A DNA stretch of 64,000 nt from Micromonospora sp. WMMD1102 (GCF_029626265.1 NZ_JARUBN010000001.1:3782001-3846000), one strand, 5' to 3'; positions 37,407 through 46,975 are shown, counted from the first letter of the stretch. A program made the numbers and translations. The notes: generated by a model not told the origin, from the letters alone.

Positions 37407-38164
37407 GCCCGGACCACCCGTACGCCGGCCGCCTCCACCTCGTCGGCGAGTTCCTGGTCGAGCCCGTTGTCGGTGATCAGCAGGTCGAGGTCGGCCAGGG
37501 TGCCGAACCGGGCCAGGTAGTCGTTCCCGATCTTGGTGTGGTCGGCGAGCAGTACCACCCGGCGGGCGGCACCGATCATCGCCCGCTTCACCGCCGCCTC
37601 GGCCGGGTCCGGGGTGGTCATCCCGCGCTCGACCGAGCAGCCGTTGGTGCCCATGAAGGCGACGTCGACATAGAGCTCGGCCAGCGGTCGCAGTGCCCAG
37701 TCGTCCACTGTGGCCAGTGTCTTGCCGCGCAACCGGCCGCCGAGCAGCAGCACCGTCAGGTTGGGCTTCAGGCCGAGCGCGGAGGCCAGCACCGGCGAGT
37801 TGACCACCACGGTCAGCTCGCGGTCGAGGGGCAGCAGGTGCGCCAGCCGGGCGGTGGTGGTGCCGGCGTCCAGGATGACCGCACCCTCGTCGGGAAGTTC
37901 GGCGAGTGCCGCCTTGGCGATCCGCTCCTTCTCGCTGATGAGCACGGCGTCCCGGGCGGCGAGGGCGGGCTCGAAGCCGATCCGCTCGACCGGGATCGCC
38001 CCGCCGTGCACCCGGCGGAGCACCCCGGCCCGCTCCAGCACGGTCAGGTCGCGACGGATCGTCTCCGCGGTCACGTTCAGGCCCTCGGCCAGCGTCACCA
38101 CGTCGACCCGGCCTGCCTCGCGGGCCAGGCGCAGGATCTCCTGCTGACGTTCCTCGGCGTACAT
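37403..38164 (-). CDS. DeoR/GlpR-family regulator of the PTS operon
   Basis: 253 aa. N-terminal HTH: MYAEERQQEILRLAREAGRVDVVTLAEGLNVTAETIRRDLTVLERAGVLRRVHGGA, the DeoR signature. The C-terminal DeoRC sugar-phosphate sensor domain has LDAGTTTARLA, LLLGGRLR and MGTNGCS. As first gene of the operon it is expected to be an autoregulated repressor released by a sugar phosphate such as fructose 1-phosphate. Confidence 0.92.
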   Translation of the reverse strand: MYAEERQQEILRLAREAGRVDVVTLAEGLNVTAETIRRDLTVLERAGVLRRVHGGAIPVERIGFEPALAARDAVLISEKERIAKAALAELPDEGAVILDAGTTTARLAHLLPLDRELTVVVNSPVLASALGLKPNLTVLLLGGRLRGKTLATVDDWALRPLAELYVDVAFMGTNGCSVERGMTTPDPAEAAVKRAMIGAARRVVLLADHTKIGNDYLARFGTLADLDLLITDNGLDQELADEVEAAGVRVVRA

Positions 38165-38202
38165 CCGGAAAATCTCCCGCCCGATTGCTTTTGATTCTCT
38201 TC

Positions 38203-38231
38203 TGTTTACGCCCGTTGCTGTGGTGAGTCAA
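38203..38231 (-). promoter_or_regulatory. candidate promoter of the PTS operon
   Basis: On the minus strand, -35 TTGACT (38231-38226), a 17-bp spacer, and TAAACA (38208-38203) as -10. It lies about 40 bp before the DeoR gene start. The local AT-richness contrasts with the surroundings. The -10 is only moderately conserved. Confidence 0.45.
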
Positions 38232-38398
38232 CATCCAGACGTAACAGTCTGGTCATCCCGACGACGCAGTTGGGCATGATCCGGTGCAATACGACCAGGT
38301 GAAGAGGTGCACCCTCGCCGAACACGGTGAGCCTGCGGCTCGTCACCGAGCCAGACCCAAACCGACAACGATGTCCGTTCGTGTCGGGTGGGGAGTCA

Positions 38399-38935
38399 AT
38401 GACACACCCGCCGCCTACCATCCGGGCCGTGCATGACGACCGTTTCCAGCTCCCGGCCGACGCCGACGAGCGGACCCTGCTGACCTGCTTCCTCGACTGG
38501 CACCGGAAGGCGCTGGTCCGCACCTGCGCCGGACTTCCCGACGAGCAACTCCGTCGACGGGCGGTCCCCACCTCCAACCTCACCCTGCTCGGCCTGGTGC
38601 GGCACCTGGCCGGCGTCGAGCGGTGGTATTTCCAGGGCGGGATCGCCGAGAACTATCCCGGCAGCCTCTACACGGCCACCGGCAAGCTTGGGGAGGACTT
38701 CGACGACCTCGACTCCGCCACCGGCGAGGCGTCCTTCGCGATCTGGCGAGCCGAGGTCGAGACGTCCCGCCGGATCACCGCCGAGCGTCCGCTGGAGGCG
38801 CTCAGCACCCACGTGATCACCGGACAGTCCCTCTCGCTCCGCTGGGTGCTCAACCACATGATCGACGAGTACGCCCGGCACAACGGGCACGCCGACCTGA
38901 TCAGGGAGGCGATCGACGGCCAGGTCGGCGAGTAG
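38399..38935 (+). CDS. DinB-family protein (DUF664)
   Basis: 178 aa from the ATG at 38399, with GGGGAG upstream. Four-helix-bundle metal-binding protein: the conserved histidines appear in DWHRKAL, VRHLAGVERWYF and the C-terminal MIDEYARHNGHADLIREAIDG. The DUF664 branch is related to mycothiol-dependent enzymes of actinobacteria, so thiol chemistry is possible. It is a single gene, convergent with the SDR gene. Confidence 0.9.
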   Translation: MTHPPPTIRAVHDDRFQLPADADERTLLTCFLDWHRKALVRTCAGLPDEQLRRRAVPTSNLTLLGLVRHLAGVERWYFQGGIAENYPGSLYTATGKLGEDFDDLDSATGEASFAIWRAEVETSRRITAERPLEALSTHVITGQSLSLRWVLNHMIDEYARHNGHADLIREAIDGQVGE

Positions 38936-38950
38936 CGGCAACCCGGCGGT

Positions 38951-39751
38951 TCAGTCTCCGGCGGGCCGTTCGAGGTCGCGCTGCACCTGGTTCATGCCTC
39001 GCAGCCAGCGGTCCGGGTCGGCGGCCCGGCGGCGGTAGTACGTCGCCACCTCCGGGTGCGGCAGCACCAGGAAGCGGTCGTCGGCCAGCGCCGCCAGCAC
39101 CGCCTCGGCGACCTGCTCCGGGTCGACCGCCCCGGCGGCGAGCAGGGCCGCCCCGGGTCCCTCGCCCCGCTCCAGCATCGGGGTGCGAACCCCCTGTGGA
39201 CAGAGCGCCTGCACCACGACGCCCCGATGGGCGTAGCTCGCCCGCAGCCACTCGGCGAACGCCACCGCCGCGTGCTTGGTCACCGAGTACGGGGCGGCGC
39301 CGAGCAGGGTGAGCAGACCGGCCGCCGAGGCGGTGACGAGGAGCCGGCCGCGCCCGGCGGCCAGCCAGTCGGGCAGCAGCTCGCGGGCGGCGTACACCGG
39401 GGACATCGCGTTGACCCGCCAGGCGTGTTCCCAGGTCTGGTCGGCGGCGTCCAGCCCGCCGGTGCCCGGCACCCCCGCGTTGGCGCAGAACAGGTCGATC
39501 CGGCCGAACCGCTGCCGGGCGTACCGGACCAGCGCGGCCACTGCCGCCGGGTCCGCCGCGTCGGCCGGGAAGACCTCGCCGCCGATCCGGGCCGCGACCG
39601 ACCGGGCCGCGTCCGCGTCGAGGTCGTTGACAAGCACCCGGGCGCCCTCGGTGGCGAACCGGGTGGCCAGCGCCGCACCGATGCCGGACCCGGCCCCGGT
39701 CACCACCACGGCCGCGCCGGGCAGGGCGAGTCCCGAGTTTTCCGCAGGCAC
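38951..39751 (-). CDS. SDR-family oxidoreductase
   Basis: 266 aa from the GTG at 39751. Rossmann motif TGAGSGIG, CANAGVPG (NNAG equivalent), catalytic Ser in LLVTASAAGLL and YSVTK (Tyr/Lys pair) show a classical short-chain dehydrogenase. The C-terminal part (ATYYRRRAADPDRWLRGMNQ) is typical of actinobacterial SDRs of unknown substrate. The open frame extends upstream, but no good start or RBS is found there. Confidence 0.88.
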   Translation of the reverse strand: MPAENSGLALPGAAVVVTGAGSGIGAALATRFATEGARVLVNDLDADAARSVAARIGGEVFPADAADPAAVAALVRYARQRFGRIDLFCANAGVPGTGGLDAADQTWEHAWRVNAMSPVYAARELLPDWLAAGRGRLLVTASAAGLLTLLGAAPYSVTKHAAVAFAEWLRASYAHRGVVVQALCPQGVRTPMLERGEGPGAALLAAGAVDPEQVAEAVLAALADDRFLVLPHPEVATYYRRRAADPDRWLRGMNQVQRDLERPAGD

Positions 39752-40035
39752 GACGCAGACGGTATCGCCGAACCCGCCCTGCCGGGTAGCGCCGCCCGCA
39801 CCCGACCGGGCCGGGGTGGGCAGCAGGCCGGCTGAATCGCGCGGCACGGCGCCCGGGGTGCGGGCTAACGTGCCGGGGGTGTCCGTCGACCTCGCGGCCT
39901 CGCTGGCCGGAACCACCACGACGCAGGTGACCACGGCCACAGTGGCCCAGCCGGACCCGGTCGGCGGGCGGGGCCCGGGGCCCGGATCGCCGGTCGCCGC
40001 AACGCCCGGTCGGGCGTGGTGAAAAGCTGTTGGGC

Positions 40036-41787
40036 ATGAGTTCCGACAGCGCACCGCCCGCTCCGCCGGTCAGCACGAGCCCGAACGACCCCGACGAGGA
40101 CTCCGGCACCTTCGCCGACCTCGGGCTGCGGACCGAACTCCTGGACGCGCTCGGCACGCTGGGCTACGAGGAGCCGACCGCCATCCAGCGGGCCGCCATC
40201 CCGCCCCTGCTGGCCGGCCAGGACCTGCTCGGCCAGGCCGCGACCGGGACCGGCAAGACCGCCGCCTTCGCACTGCCGCTGCTGCACCGGCTGCCGGCCG
40301 ACCGGCGCTCCGGGGCACCGGCGGCGCTGATCCTGGTGCCGACCCGGGAGCTGGCCGTGCAGGTCTCCGAGGCGATCCACCGGTACGGCCGCGACCTCGG
40401 GGTACGGGTGCTGCCGATCTACGGGGGCCAGCCGATCGCCCGGCAGTTGCGGGCGCTGGACGGCGGGGTCGACGTGGTGGTGGCCACCCCGGGGCGGGCG
40501 CTGGACCACATCGCCCGGGACACCCTGCGGCTGGACGGCCTCGGCACGGTGGTGCTGGACGAGGCCGACGAGATGCTCGACATGGGATTCGCCGAGGACA
40601 TCGAGGCGATCCTGCAACACGTACCCGAGCAGCGGCAGACGGTGCTCTTCTCCGCCACGATGCCGGCCCGGATCGACGGGATGGCCCGGCAGTACCTGCG
40701 GGACCCGGCCCGGATCGAGATCGGCCGGCAGCCGTCGCCCACCGGCACCGCCCCGCTGGTCCGGCAGACCGGTTACGTCGTCGCCCGCGCGCACAAGCCG
40801 GCCGCGCTGGGCCGGATCCTCGACGTCGAGGCGCCGACCGCGGCGATCGTCTTCTGCCGGAGCCGGGAGGAGGTCGACCGGCTCACCGAGACGATGAACG
40901 GGCGCGGCTACCGGGCCGAGGCGCTGCACGGCGGGATGACCCAGGAACAGCGGGACCGGGTGATGGGGCGGCTGCGGGCCGGCACCGCCGACCTGCTGGT
41001 GGCCACCGACGTGGCCGCCCGGGGACTGGACATCGAGCAGCTCACCCACGTGGTGAACTACGACGTGCCGTCGGCTCCGGAGTCGTACGTGCACCGGATC
41101 GGGCGGGTCGGCCGGGCCGGCCGGCAGGGGGTGGCGATCACCCTGGCCGAGCCCCGTGAGCACCGGATGCTCAAGACGATCGAGCGGACCACCGGGCAGC
41201 GGATCTCGATCGGCCGGATCCCGACCGTGGCCGACCTGCGGGCCCGGCGACTGGAGATGACCCGGGCGGCGCTGCACGAGAGCCTGCTGGAGGACGACCT
41301 CGACCCGTACCGGGTGATCGTGGAGACGCTCACCGACGAGTTCGACGTGATGGAGGTGGCGCTCGCGGCGGTGAAGCTGGCCCACGAGTCGGCGGGTGGC
41401 CCGGTCGACGAGGAGGAGGACATCCCGCAGCTGGCGTTCCGGGCCGACCGGGACGGCCGTACCCGGCGCGACGGCGGACGGGACGGCGGTCGGGACGACC
41501 GGCGCGGCGCCCGGCCCCGCTCCGGCGACATGGCCTGCCTCTTCATCGGGGTCGGCCGGCGGGCCGGCATCCGCCCGCAGGACCTGGTCGGCGCGATCAC
41601 CGGCGAGACCCAGGTCAGCGGTCGGGAGATCGGCTCGATCGAGATCGCCGACCGGTTCTCCCTGGTGGAGGTGCCGAGGTCCGCGGCGAACGAGGTGATC
41701 ACCCGGCTGCGGCAGAGCACCATCAAGGGCCGCAAGGCGACGGTACGCCGGGACCGCGAACCCGGCCCCGGGCAGCACGACCGCTGA
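40036..41787 (+). CDS. DEAD-box ATP-dependent RNA helicase
   Basis: 583 aa. Q motif (GYEEPTAIQ), Walker A ATGTGKTAAF, DEAD as VVLDEADEMLDMGF, SATMP, TDVAARGLDI and HRIGRVGRAG are all present. The C-terminal 75 residues (MACLFIGVGRRAGIRPQDLVGAI...) form a DbpA-like RNA-binding domain after an Arg/Gly-rich linker. It is a CsdA/DeaD-type helicase acting in ribosome assembly or cold-induced RNA remodelling. A TTG at 40030 is an alternative start. Confidence 0.93.
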   Translation: MSSDSAPPAPPVSTSPNDPDEDSGTFADLGLRTELLDALGTLGYEEPTAIQRAAIPPLLAGQDLLGQAATGTGKTAAFALPLLHRLPADRRSGAPAALILVPTRELAVQVSEAIHRYGRDLGVRVLPIYGGQPIARQLRALDGGVDVVVATPGRALDHIARDTLRLDGLGTVVLDEADEMLDMGFAEDIEAILQHVPEQRQTVLFSATMPARIDGMARQYLRDPARIEIGRQPSPTGTAPLVRQTGYVVARAHKPAALGRILDVEAPTAAIVFCRSREEVDRLTETMNGRGYRAEALHGGMTQEQRDRVMGRLRAGTADLLVATDVAARGLDIEQLTHVVNYDVPSAPESYVHRIGRVGRAGRQGVAITLAEPREHRMLKTIERTTGQRISIGRIPTVADLRARRLEMTRAALHESLLEDDLDPYRVIVETLTDEFDVMEVALAAVKLAHESAGGPVDEEEDIPQLAFRADRDGRTRRDGGRDGGRDDRRGARPRSGDMACLFIGVGRRAGIRPQDLVGAITGETQVSGREIGSIEIADRFSLVEVPRSAANEVITRLRQSTIKGRKATVRRDREPGPGQHDR

Positions 41788-41807
41788 GCGGGCGCCTGCG
41801 CCTGGGC

Positions 41808-42248
41808 TCAGTTCTGCTGGCGGAGCAGGTTGCGCAGTTCCCGGGCGAACTCCGCGATGGAGAGTGCGGCGGTGAACGGCGGCAGCACGATCACCGCGAT
41901 GTTGCGGGGGTCGAGCGCCTGCTCGGTCAGTACCAGGCCGAAGACGATCTGGGTGATCGTGCCGATGCCGACCAGGATCCAGGGGTAGACCCGGGACGTC
42001 CGCCTCGGGTCGATGGTGGCCGCGACGAGTCCGAGACTGCCGACGATCACCAGGCCGACCACCACCACCGGATAGAGCCAGGCCGGCGAGTCGGAGACCT
42101 CGACGTTCAACCCGCCCGCGGCCCGGTAGGAGACGGCCAGGCCGGCCAGGTAGATGACGAACACCCCGACCGCGCTGAGCACGCCGAGGAACCGGGCCAC
42201 CGCGGCGGCCCGGGGCGGCTGGGTAGTGCCTTCCCACTGCTTCGTCAT
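41808..42248 (-). CDS. small four-helix membrane protein, function unknown
   Basis: 146 aa from the ATG at 42248 (a GTG at 42257 is possible). Four hydrophobic segments (about residues 20-42, 58-78, 90-108 and 115-133) are joined by short loops, with a charged C-terminal end (EFARELRNLLRQQN). No family recognised. It is convergent with the DEAD-box helicase gene. Confidence 0.7.
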   Translation of the reverse strand: MTKQWEGTTQPPRAAAVARFLGVLSAVGVFVIYLAGLAVSYRAAGGLNVEVSDSPAWLYPVVVVGLVIVGSLGLVAATIDPRRTSRVYPWILVGIGTITQIVFGLVLTEQALDPRNIAVIVLPPFTAALSIAEFARELRNLLRQQN

Positions 42249-42596
42249 CGTCGCCACCCTGGGGTCCGCCGGCTCTTGCCGCCATCATTCCCGGGTACGG
42301 CAGCCGGCTCGTCGTACGCTCGGATCGTCCTGCGCGTCTTCCGTGCGCGGGCCGGAGCCGATCGAGCGGCCTGCTCACCGGCCGTCCGGCGTGCCCCGAG
42401 CCCGACCGTCCGGTATGGACTCGCCGGCGGCCCGGGCATCCGCCGTCGACCCGCCGGCCGCCCCGACCGGACGACCCCCGGCGCCCTCGCCGACCGGGCT
42501 GACGGAGCGCCGCGCGAGGCGGCTCCGGAGAGGTACTATCTATTCACGTTCATCGATTACTGTCCCTGGACGGCCGGATCTCGCGGGGTGAGTGGA
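42249..42596. other. 348-bp divergent intergenic region
   Basis: No gene seen. The last 70 bp before the cellulase are AT-richer and contain TACTAT (42534-42539), a possible -10 for the cellulase gene, but no matching -35 at proper distance. No CebR-like 14-bp palindrome was found. Confidence 0.4.
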
Positions 42597-44012
42597 ATGA
42601 CGTTACGGCTACCCGTGCCCGGGTCGGCGGGAGCACGTCGTGCCCGGACCACGACGACCGCGCTGACCCTGCTCGCCCTGCTGGCCGGGCCGGTCGTCGC
42701 GCCGGGCCGGGCCGCCGCCGGAAGCGACCCGACCGGCGCACCGGCGGCGGGCCGGGACGCGGACGGCACCCGGCAGTCGATCCGGGTCGCCAACCCCTAC
42801 CTCGGCACCCGGGCGTACGTGAATCCGGAGTGGTCCGCCCGAGCTGCCGCCGAACCGGGCGGGGCGGCCGTCGCCAACCAGCCGACCGCGGTGTGGCTGG
42901 ACCAGATCGCCGCCATCGCCGGCACGCCGGACCGGATGGGGCTGGACGCCCACCTGGGCGCGGCCCTGGACCAGGGCGCCGGCCTGGTGCAGCTGACCCT
43001 CTACAACCTGCCGGGACGGGACTGCGAACGCCGGGTGAGCTTCGGCGAACTGGCCGTCGACGAGGTCGACCGGTACCGGACCGAGTTCGTCGACCCGATC
43101 GTCGAGATCCTCGCCGACCCGCGCTACCAGAACCTGCGGATCGTCGTCGTCGTGGAGCCGAACTCGCTGCCTAACCTGGTCACCCACACCTCGCCCCGAC
43201 CCGCCGCGACCGCTGGCTGCGACCAGGCCAAGGCCCGGGGCAGCTACCTCACCGCCATCGGGTACGCGCTGGCCCGGCTGGCCACCGTGCCGAACGTCTA
43301 CGCCTACCTGGACGCCAGCCACCACGGCCAGCTCGGCTGGTCCACTGACGGCGCCGCCGCCGCCTCGCTGCTCCACCAGGCGGCAAACACCGCCGGCAGC
43401 ACCCAGTGGGCCGTACAGGGCTTCACCGTCAACGTCGCCAACTACTCCGTGCTGCGCGAGCCCTACCTCGACGTCGACGACGTGGTCGACGGCCAGCCGG
43501 TCCGGGACACCTCCTGGATCGCCGGCAACGGCTACGTCGACGAGCTGCCGTACGCCCAGCGGTTGCGGCAGCTGCTGGTCGCCGCCGGCTTCTCCTCCCG
43601 GGTCGGCATGGTCGTCGACACCTCCCGCAACGGCTGGGGCGGCCCGGACCGGCCCACCGGCCCCGGACCGTCGACAACCGCCGAGGAGTACGTCGAGGCG
43701 GGCCGGACCGACCGGCGCGGCTACCTCGGCAACTGGTGCAACCAGGTGGGCGCCGGGCTCGGCGAGCGCCCGGTCGCGGCACCGGCGCCCGGTGTCCACG
43801 CGTACGCCTGGATCAAGCCGCCGGGCGAGTCCGACGGGGGCAGCAGCGTACTCAACCCCGACCGCCGGTACGAGCCGATGTGCGACCCGACCTACCGCCC
43901 GGCCCCGTTCCCCACGGTGACCAGCGGGGCGATGCCGAACGCCCCGATGTTCGGCGAGTGGTTCCCGCCGCACTTCCGGCAGTTGCTGCAGAACGCCTGG
44001 CCGCCGCTGTAG
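42597..44012 (+). CDS. secreted glycoside hydrolase family 6 (cellobiohydrolase-like)
   Basis: 471 aa. A signal peptide (about residues 1-41) is followed by one GH6 domain and no carbohydrate-binding module. Motifs: TAVWLDQIAAIAG, YNLPGRDCERRVSFGEL (the RDC aspartate is the family acid catalyst), YLDASHHGQLGW, VANYS, GNWCNQVGAG and WIKPPGESDGGS. Long loops as in exo-acting Cel6B enzymes suggest cellobiohydrolase action on cellulose. The second GH6 signature reads VVEPNSLPNL, with Asn in place of the usual Asp of EPDSL, so activity may be changed. Confidence 0.9.
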   Translation: MTLRLPVPGSAGARRARTTTTALTLLALLAGPVVAPGRAAAGSDPTGAPAAGRDADGTRQSIRVANPYLGTRAYVNPEWSARAAAEPGGAAVANQPTAVWLDQIAAIAGTPDRMGLDAHLGAALDQGAGLVQLTLYNLPGRDCERRVSFGELAVDEVDRYRTEFVDPIVEILADPRYQNLRIVVVVEPNSLPNLVTHTSPRPAATAGCDQAKARGSYLTAIGYALARLATVPNVYAYLDASHHGQLGWSTDGAAAASLLHQAANTAGSTQWAVQGFTVNVANYSVLREPYLDVDDVVDGQPVRDTSWIAGNGYVDELPYAQRLRQLLVAAGFSSRVGMVVDTSRNGWGGPDRPTGPGPSTTAEEYVEAGRTDRRGYLGNWCNQVGAGLGERPVAAPAPGVHAYAWIKPPGESDGGSSVLNPDRRYEPMCDPTYRPAPFPTVTSGAMPNAPMFGEWFPPHFRQLLQNAWPPL

Positions 44013-44080
44013 AGAACCCGTCGGTCGTCGGGTCCCGACAGCTGCGGCAGCGCCTCCGCACAGGCGGAGACGAACGTCGG

Positions 44081-44539
44081 TCAGTAGTAGTCGCGCATCA
44101 GCTCGTCCGCCCAGCTCGGCTGCACCACCGGGGTACGGGGGGCGAACTCCCGCAGGTAGGGCTTGATGTCGAGCACCGGTGTGCCGTCCAGGGCGTCCAG
44201 GTCGGCGACGTGCAGATCCCGCCCGTCGACCCGGATCAGCCGGCAGCGGGAGACGGCGAGCCGGTTCGGCCGGTTCGGGCCTCGGGAGGCGAAGATGCCC
44301 AGCACCGGGAACCGGGAGTCGGCGCGCGGGTGCCGGGCCGCCGGGTTCACCCGCTCGGGAGCGATCCGGTCGAACAGGAACACCACCTCCAGGTGGGAGA
44401 AGTCGGCCAGCCCGAGCGCCGCGTCGGCGGGCAGGTGCCCGCCGATCCGGATCACGGACCGGACGTCCTGCCAGTTGTCCTCGAACGCCTCGCCCCGGCC
44501 GCCGACCACCCGGGCCACGGGTTCCACCTGATAGCTCAT
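44081..44539 (-). CDS. TsaA/TrmO-like tRNA methyltransferase
   Basis: 152 aa from the ATG at 44539, with GGTGGAG upstream. The fold signature of the TrmO family is visible: VEPVARVVGG, LGLADFSHLEVVFLFD, GIFASRGPNRPNRLAVSRCRL and LDALDGTPVLDIKPYL. TrmO methylates N6-threonylcarbamoyladenosine 37 in certain tRNAs using SAM; plain homologues may have other substrates. Confidence 0.9.
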   Translation of the reverse strand: MSYQVEPVARVVGGRGEAFEDNWQDVRSVIRIGGHLPADAALGLADFSHLEVVFLFDRIAPERVNPAARHPRADSRFPVLGIFASRGPNRPNRLAVSRCRLIRVDGRDLHVADLDALDGTPVLDIKPYLREFAPRTPVVQPSWADELMRDYY

Positions 44540-44758
44540 CTCCACCTTCCCCGGCTCCGCACTGCCGCACCATTCTCCGAGGAGCCACCGCCGGGCTCGT
44601 GGCGAGGGTTCCACAGTGCCGCCCGAGGAGCCGTCCAGGACAGCGCCGACCGGTGCGGCAACGCCGTCGCACTCGGTAATCCAGGCCGGTTCCAGAAACC
44701 GCGGTACGCCGGTTGCTACCGTTTACCGGCCCGTGGAAAAGGGGGGTGACCAGGCACA

Positions 44759-45871
44759 TTGTCTCCACTCGACCACACCGTCGACCCGCGACCGGCGCGG
44801 GTGTCGGTAATCGTCCCGAACTACAACAAGGAGAAGACCCTCCGGGCCTGTCTCGCCGCGATCTACGCGCAGAGCTTCCCGCCGGCCGAGGTGATCGTCG
44901 TCGACGACGCGAGCACCGACCGTTCGCCGCGGATCGCCGCCGAGTTCCCCTGCACCCTGCTGGCGTTCCCGGTGAACCGGGGCGTCTCGGCGGCCCGGAA
45001 CGCCGGAGCGGCCCGGGCCGGCGGGGACGTGCTCTTCTTCGTCGACTCGGACATCGCGCTCGCCCCCGACGCACTGGCCGAAGCCCTCGCGGAACTGCGG
45101 GCCCATCCGGAATGCGGCGTGGTGCAGGGGATCTACGAGATGACCCCGCTCTTCGCCGACGGGCCGGTGGAGTCCTACAAGACGCTCTTCGAGCACTTCT
45201 GGCGGCGCCGTGACGTCGGGGTCACCGCGACCACGATGTTCGCGCTGACCGCACTCCCCCGCCCCGTGTTCGAGCTGGTCGGGGGCTTCGACGAAGGGCT
45301 GCGCGACGCCGAGGACATCGAGTTCGGCACCCGGCTGCCGACGGCGTACGAGATCCGTACCAGCGACCGGGTGCTGGGCCGGCACGACGACGTGGACCGG
45401 TTGGGGCCGTACCTGTCGGAGCACTTCCGCCGGGCCCGCACGTACGCCGGGGCGGTCGTCGCGGCGCGCTGGGTCCCGGGACCGTCGGCCGGCACCCCGG
45501 GGTCGACGGTCGGCGCCCCGGGCCGCGCCAACAGCGGTCGGCGGGCGCCGCACCGGATCGACGTCGGTTCGGTGGTCGGGCTGCTGGGCAGCGCGGTCGC
45601 GGTCGCCGGGCTGCCGCTGACCGCCCGGTCGCCGTGGCTGCTGGCGGTGCCGCTGGCTGGGCTGGTCGGCTTCCTCGGGGCGGACCGGGCGCTGCTCGGG
45701 TTCGCGTTCCGGCAACGCGGGCCGGGCTTCCTGCTCTTCGCCGTCGGGATGCGGTTCCTGACCCACCTGAGCGAGTTCGCCGGGCTGGCGCTCGGGCTGA
45801 CCCGGGCGCTGCTCCGGCGCCCCCGGCCCGGCCGGGTCGCCCCGCTGACCCCGGGATCGACCCGGTGGTGA
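44759..45871 (+). CDS. membrane-anchored family 2 glycosyltransferase
   Basis: 370 aa from a TTG at 44759, behind GGGGGGTGA. GT-A fold: VSVIVPNYNKEKTLRACL, VIVVDDASTD and FFVDSDIA (DSD nucleotide-sugar/metal motif). The C-terminal 90 residues form about three membrane helices containing RQRGPGFLLFAVGMRFLTH. This C-terminal layout is shared with the GT2 proteins at 49419, 54032 and 55042. It is coupled to the UPF0104 gene by TGATG. Confidence 0.88.
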   Translation: MSPLDHTVDPRPARVSVIVPNYNKEKTLRACLAAIYAQSFPPAEVIVVDDASTDRSPRIAAEFPCTLLAFPVNRGVSAARNAGAARAGGDVLFFVDSDIALAPDALAEALAELRAHPECGVVQGIYEMTPLFADGPVESYKTLFEHFWRRRDVGVTATTMFALTALPRPVFELVGGFDEGLRDAEDIEFGTRLPTAYEIRTSDRVLGRHDDVDRLGPYLSEHFRRARTYAGAVVAARWVPGPSAGTPGSTVGAPGRANSGRRAPHRIDVGSVVGLLGSAVAVAGLPLTARSPWLLAVPLAGLVGFLGADRALLGFAFRQRGPGFLLFAVGMRFLTHLSEFAGLALGLTRALLRRPRPGRVAPLTPGSTRW

Positions 45872-46893
45872 TGCCGCGGTGGGCCGGCGCGGCGGTCGAG
45901 GCGGTGCGGGCGGCGGTGCGGCGGCGGCCCGGCTGGTGGCGGCGGGCCAACCAACTGCTCGTGGTGGTCTTCGTGGCGGCACTGGCCGTCGGCCTGACGC
46001 TGTTCCTGCGGGACCAGGACTGGGCGCCGGTCCGCGAACTGGCCCGACGGCTCGACCCGGTCCAGGTCGGGCTGGTGGTCGGCGGTGCGCTGCTGGTCAA
46101 CTCGGTCGGGCTGCTGCTCGGATACCACTCCTGGCAGGCGCTCTTCATCGACCTCGGCGCGGCGGTGAACCGGTGGACCGCCGCCCGGCTCTTCTTCGTC
46201 GGGTTCCTCGCCAAGTTCGTGCCGGGCCGGTTCGTGGCGCTGCCAGTGCTGCTGCGGATGGGCCGGGAGATCGACGTCGGGGCCGTCCGGCTGGCCGGTG
46301 TCTTCCTGCTCAGCTGGGTGGTGGTGGCGCTGACCGGGATGACCGTCGGTCTCGCGGCCGGCCCGGCGGTGCTCGGTGGCGCGACCGGGTGGATGCTGCT
46401 CGCCGTACTGCCGCTGGTGGCGCTCTTCGTCCGTCCGGACCTGCTCAACCGGGGGCTCGCCGTTACGGCGCGTCTGCTGCGTCGGCCACCGCCACAGGTC
46501 GCCGCCTCCCGGGCCGGGGTACGCCGGGCGATCACCGCCCAGTCGCTGTCCTGGGTGGTGTCCGGCCACCACCTCTGGCTGCTCGCGGTGACCGCCGGTG
46601 CCCCGCCGGCCCGCTCCTACCTGGTCTGTGTGGCCGGCTTCGCCGCCGCGACCGTGGCCGGCCTGCTGGTGATGGTCGTGCCGGACGGGCTCGGTGTCCG
46701 GGAAGCCGTGCTGATGGTCGGGCTGGCCACCGTGCTACCGGTCCCGGTCGCCGCTCCGGTGGTGCTGACCAGCCGGCTGGTCTGCGCACTGAGCGAGGTG
46801 GCGGTCGGTGCCGGCGGCCTGCTGCTCGCCCAGTACCTGCACCGACGGCGGCCCGGCCCCCACCGGAACGCCGACCCCGCGCTGACCGGCTGA
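45871..46893 (+). CDS. UPF0104/lysylphosphatidylglycerol-synthase-TM-like membrane protein
   Basis: 340 aa from the ATG at 45871 overlapping the glycosyltransferase stop. About eight membrane helices and the conserved motif FFVGFLAKFVPGRFVALPVLLRMGREI of the UPF0104 family, which is related to the flippase part of MprF. It is inferred to move a lipid-linked product across the membrane for the adjoining glycosyltransferases. Confidence 0.85.
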   Translation: MPRWAGAAVEAVRAAVRRRPGWWRRANQLLVVVFVAALAVGLTLFLRDQDWAPVRELARRLDPVQVGLVVGGALLVNSVGLLLGYHSWQALFIDLGAAVNRWTAARLFFVGFLAKFVPGRFVALPVLLRMGREIDVGAVRLAGVFLLSWVVVALTGMTVGLAAGPAVLGGATGWMLLAVLPLVALFVRPDLLNRGLAVTARLLRRPPPQVAASRAGVRRAITAQSLSWVVSGHHLWLLAVTAGAPPARSYLVCVAGFAAATVAGLLVMVVPDGLGVREAVLMVGLATVLPVPVAAPVVLTSRLVCALSEVAVGAGGLLLAQYLHRRRPGPHRNADPALTG

Positions 46894-46975
46894 CCCGGGC
46901 CCGATCGCCACACAGCGCCGGAACGGCGCCGCACAGCTCCGATCCTGTCCCTAGTCGAAGAATGTCGGTGACAGC

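Noticed and set aside
33057..37520. 1487-codon open frame on the plus strand across the PTS operon
   Set aside because: It is antisense to six well-recognised PTS genes. Its composition (His/Arg/Gly/Pro-rich, no domains) is that of a high-GC shadow frame.
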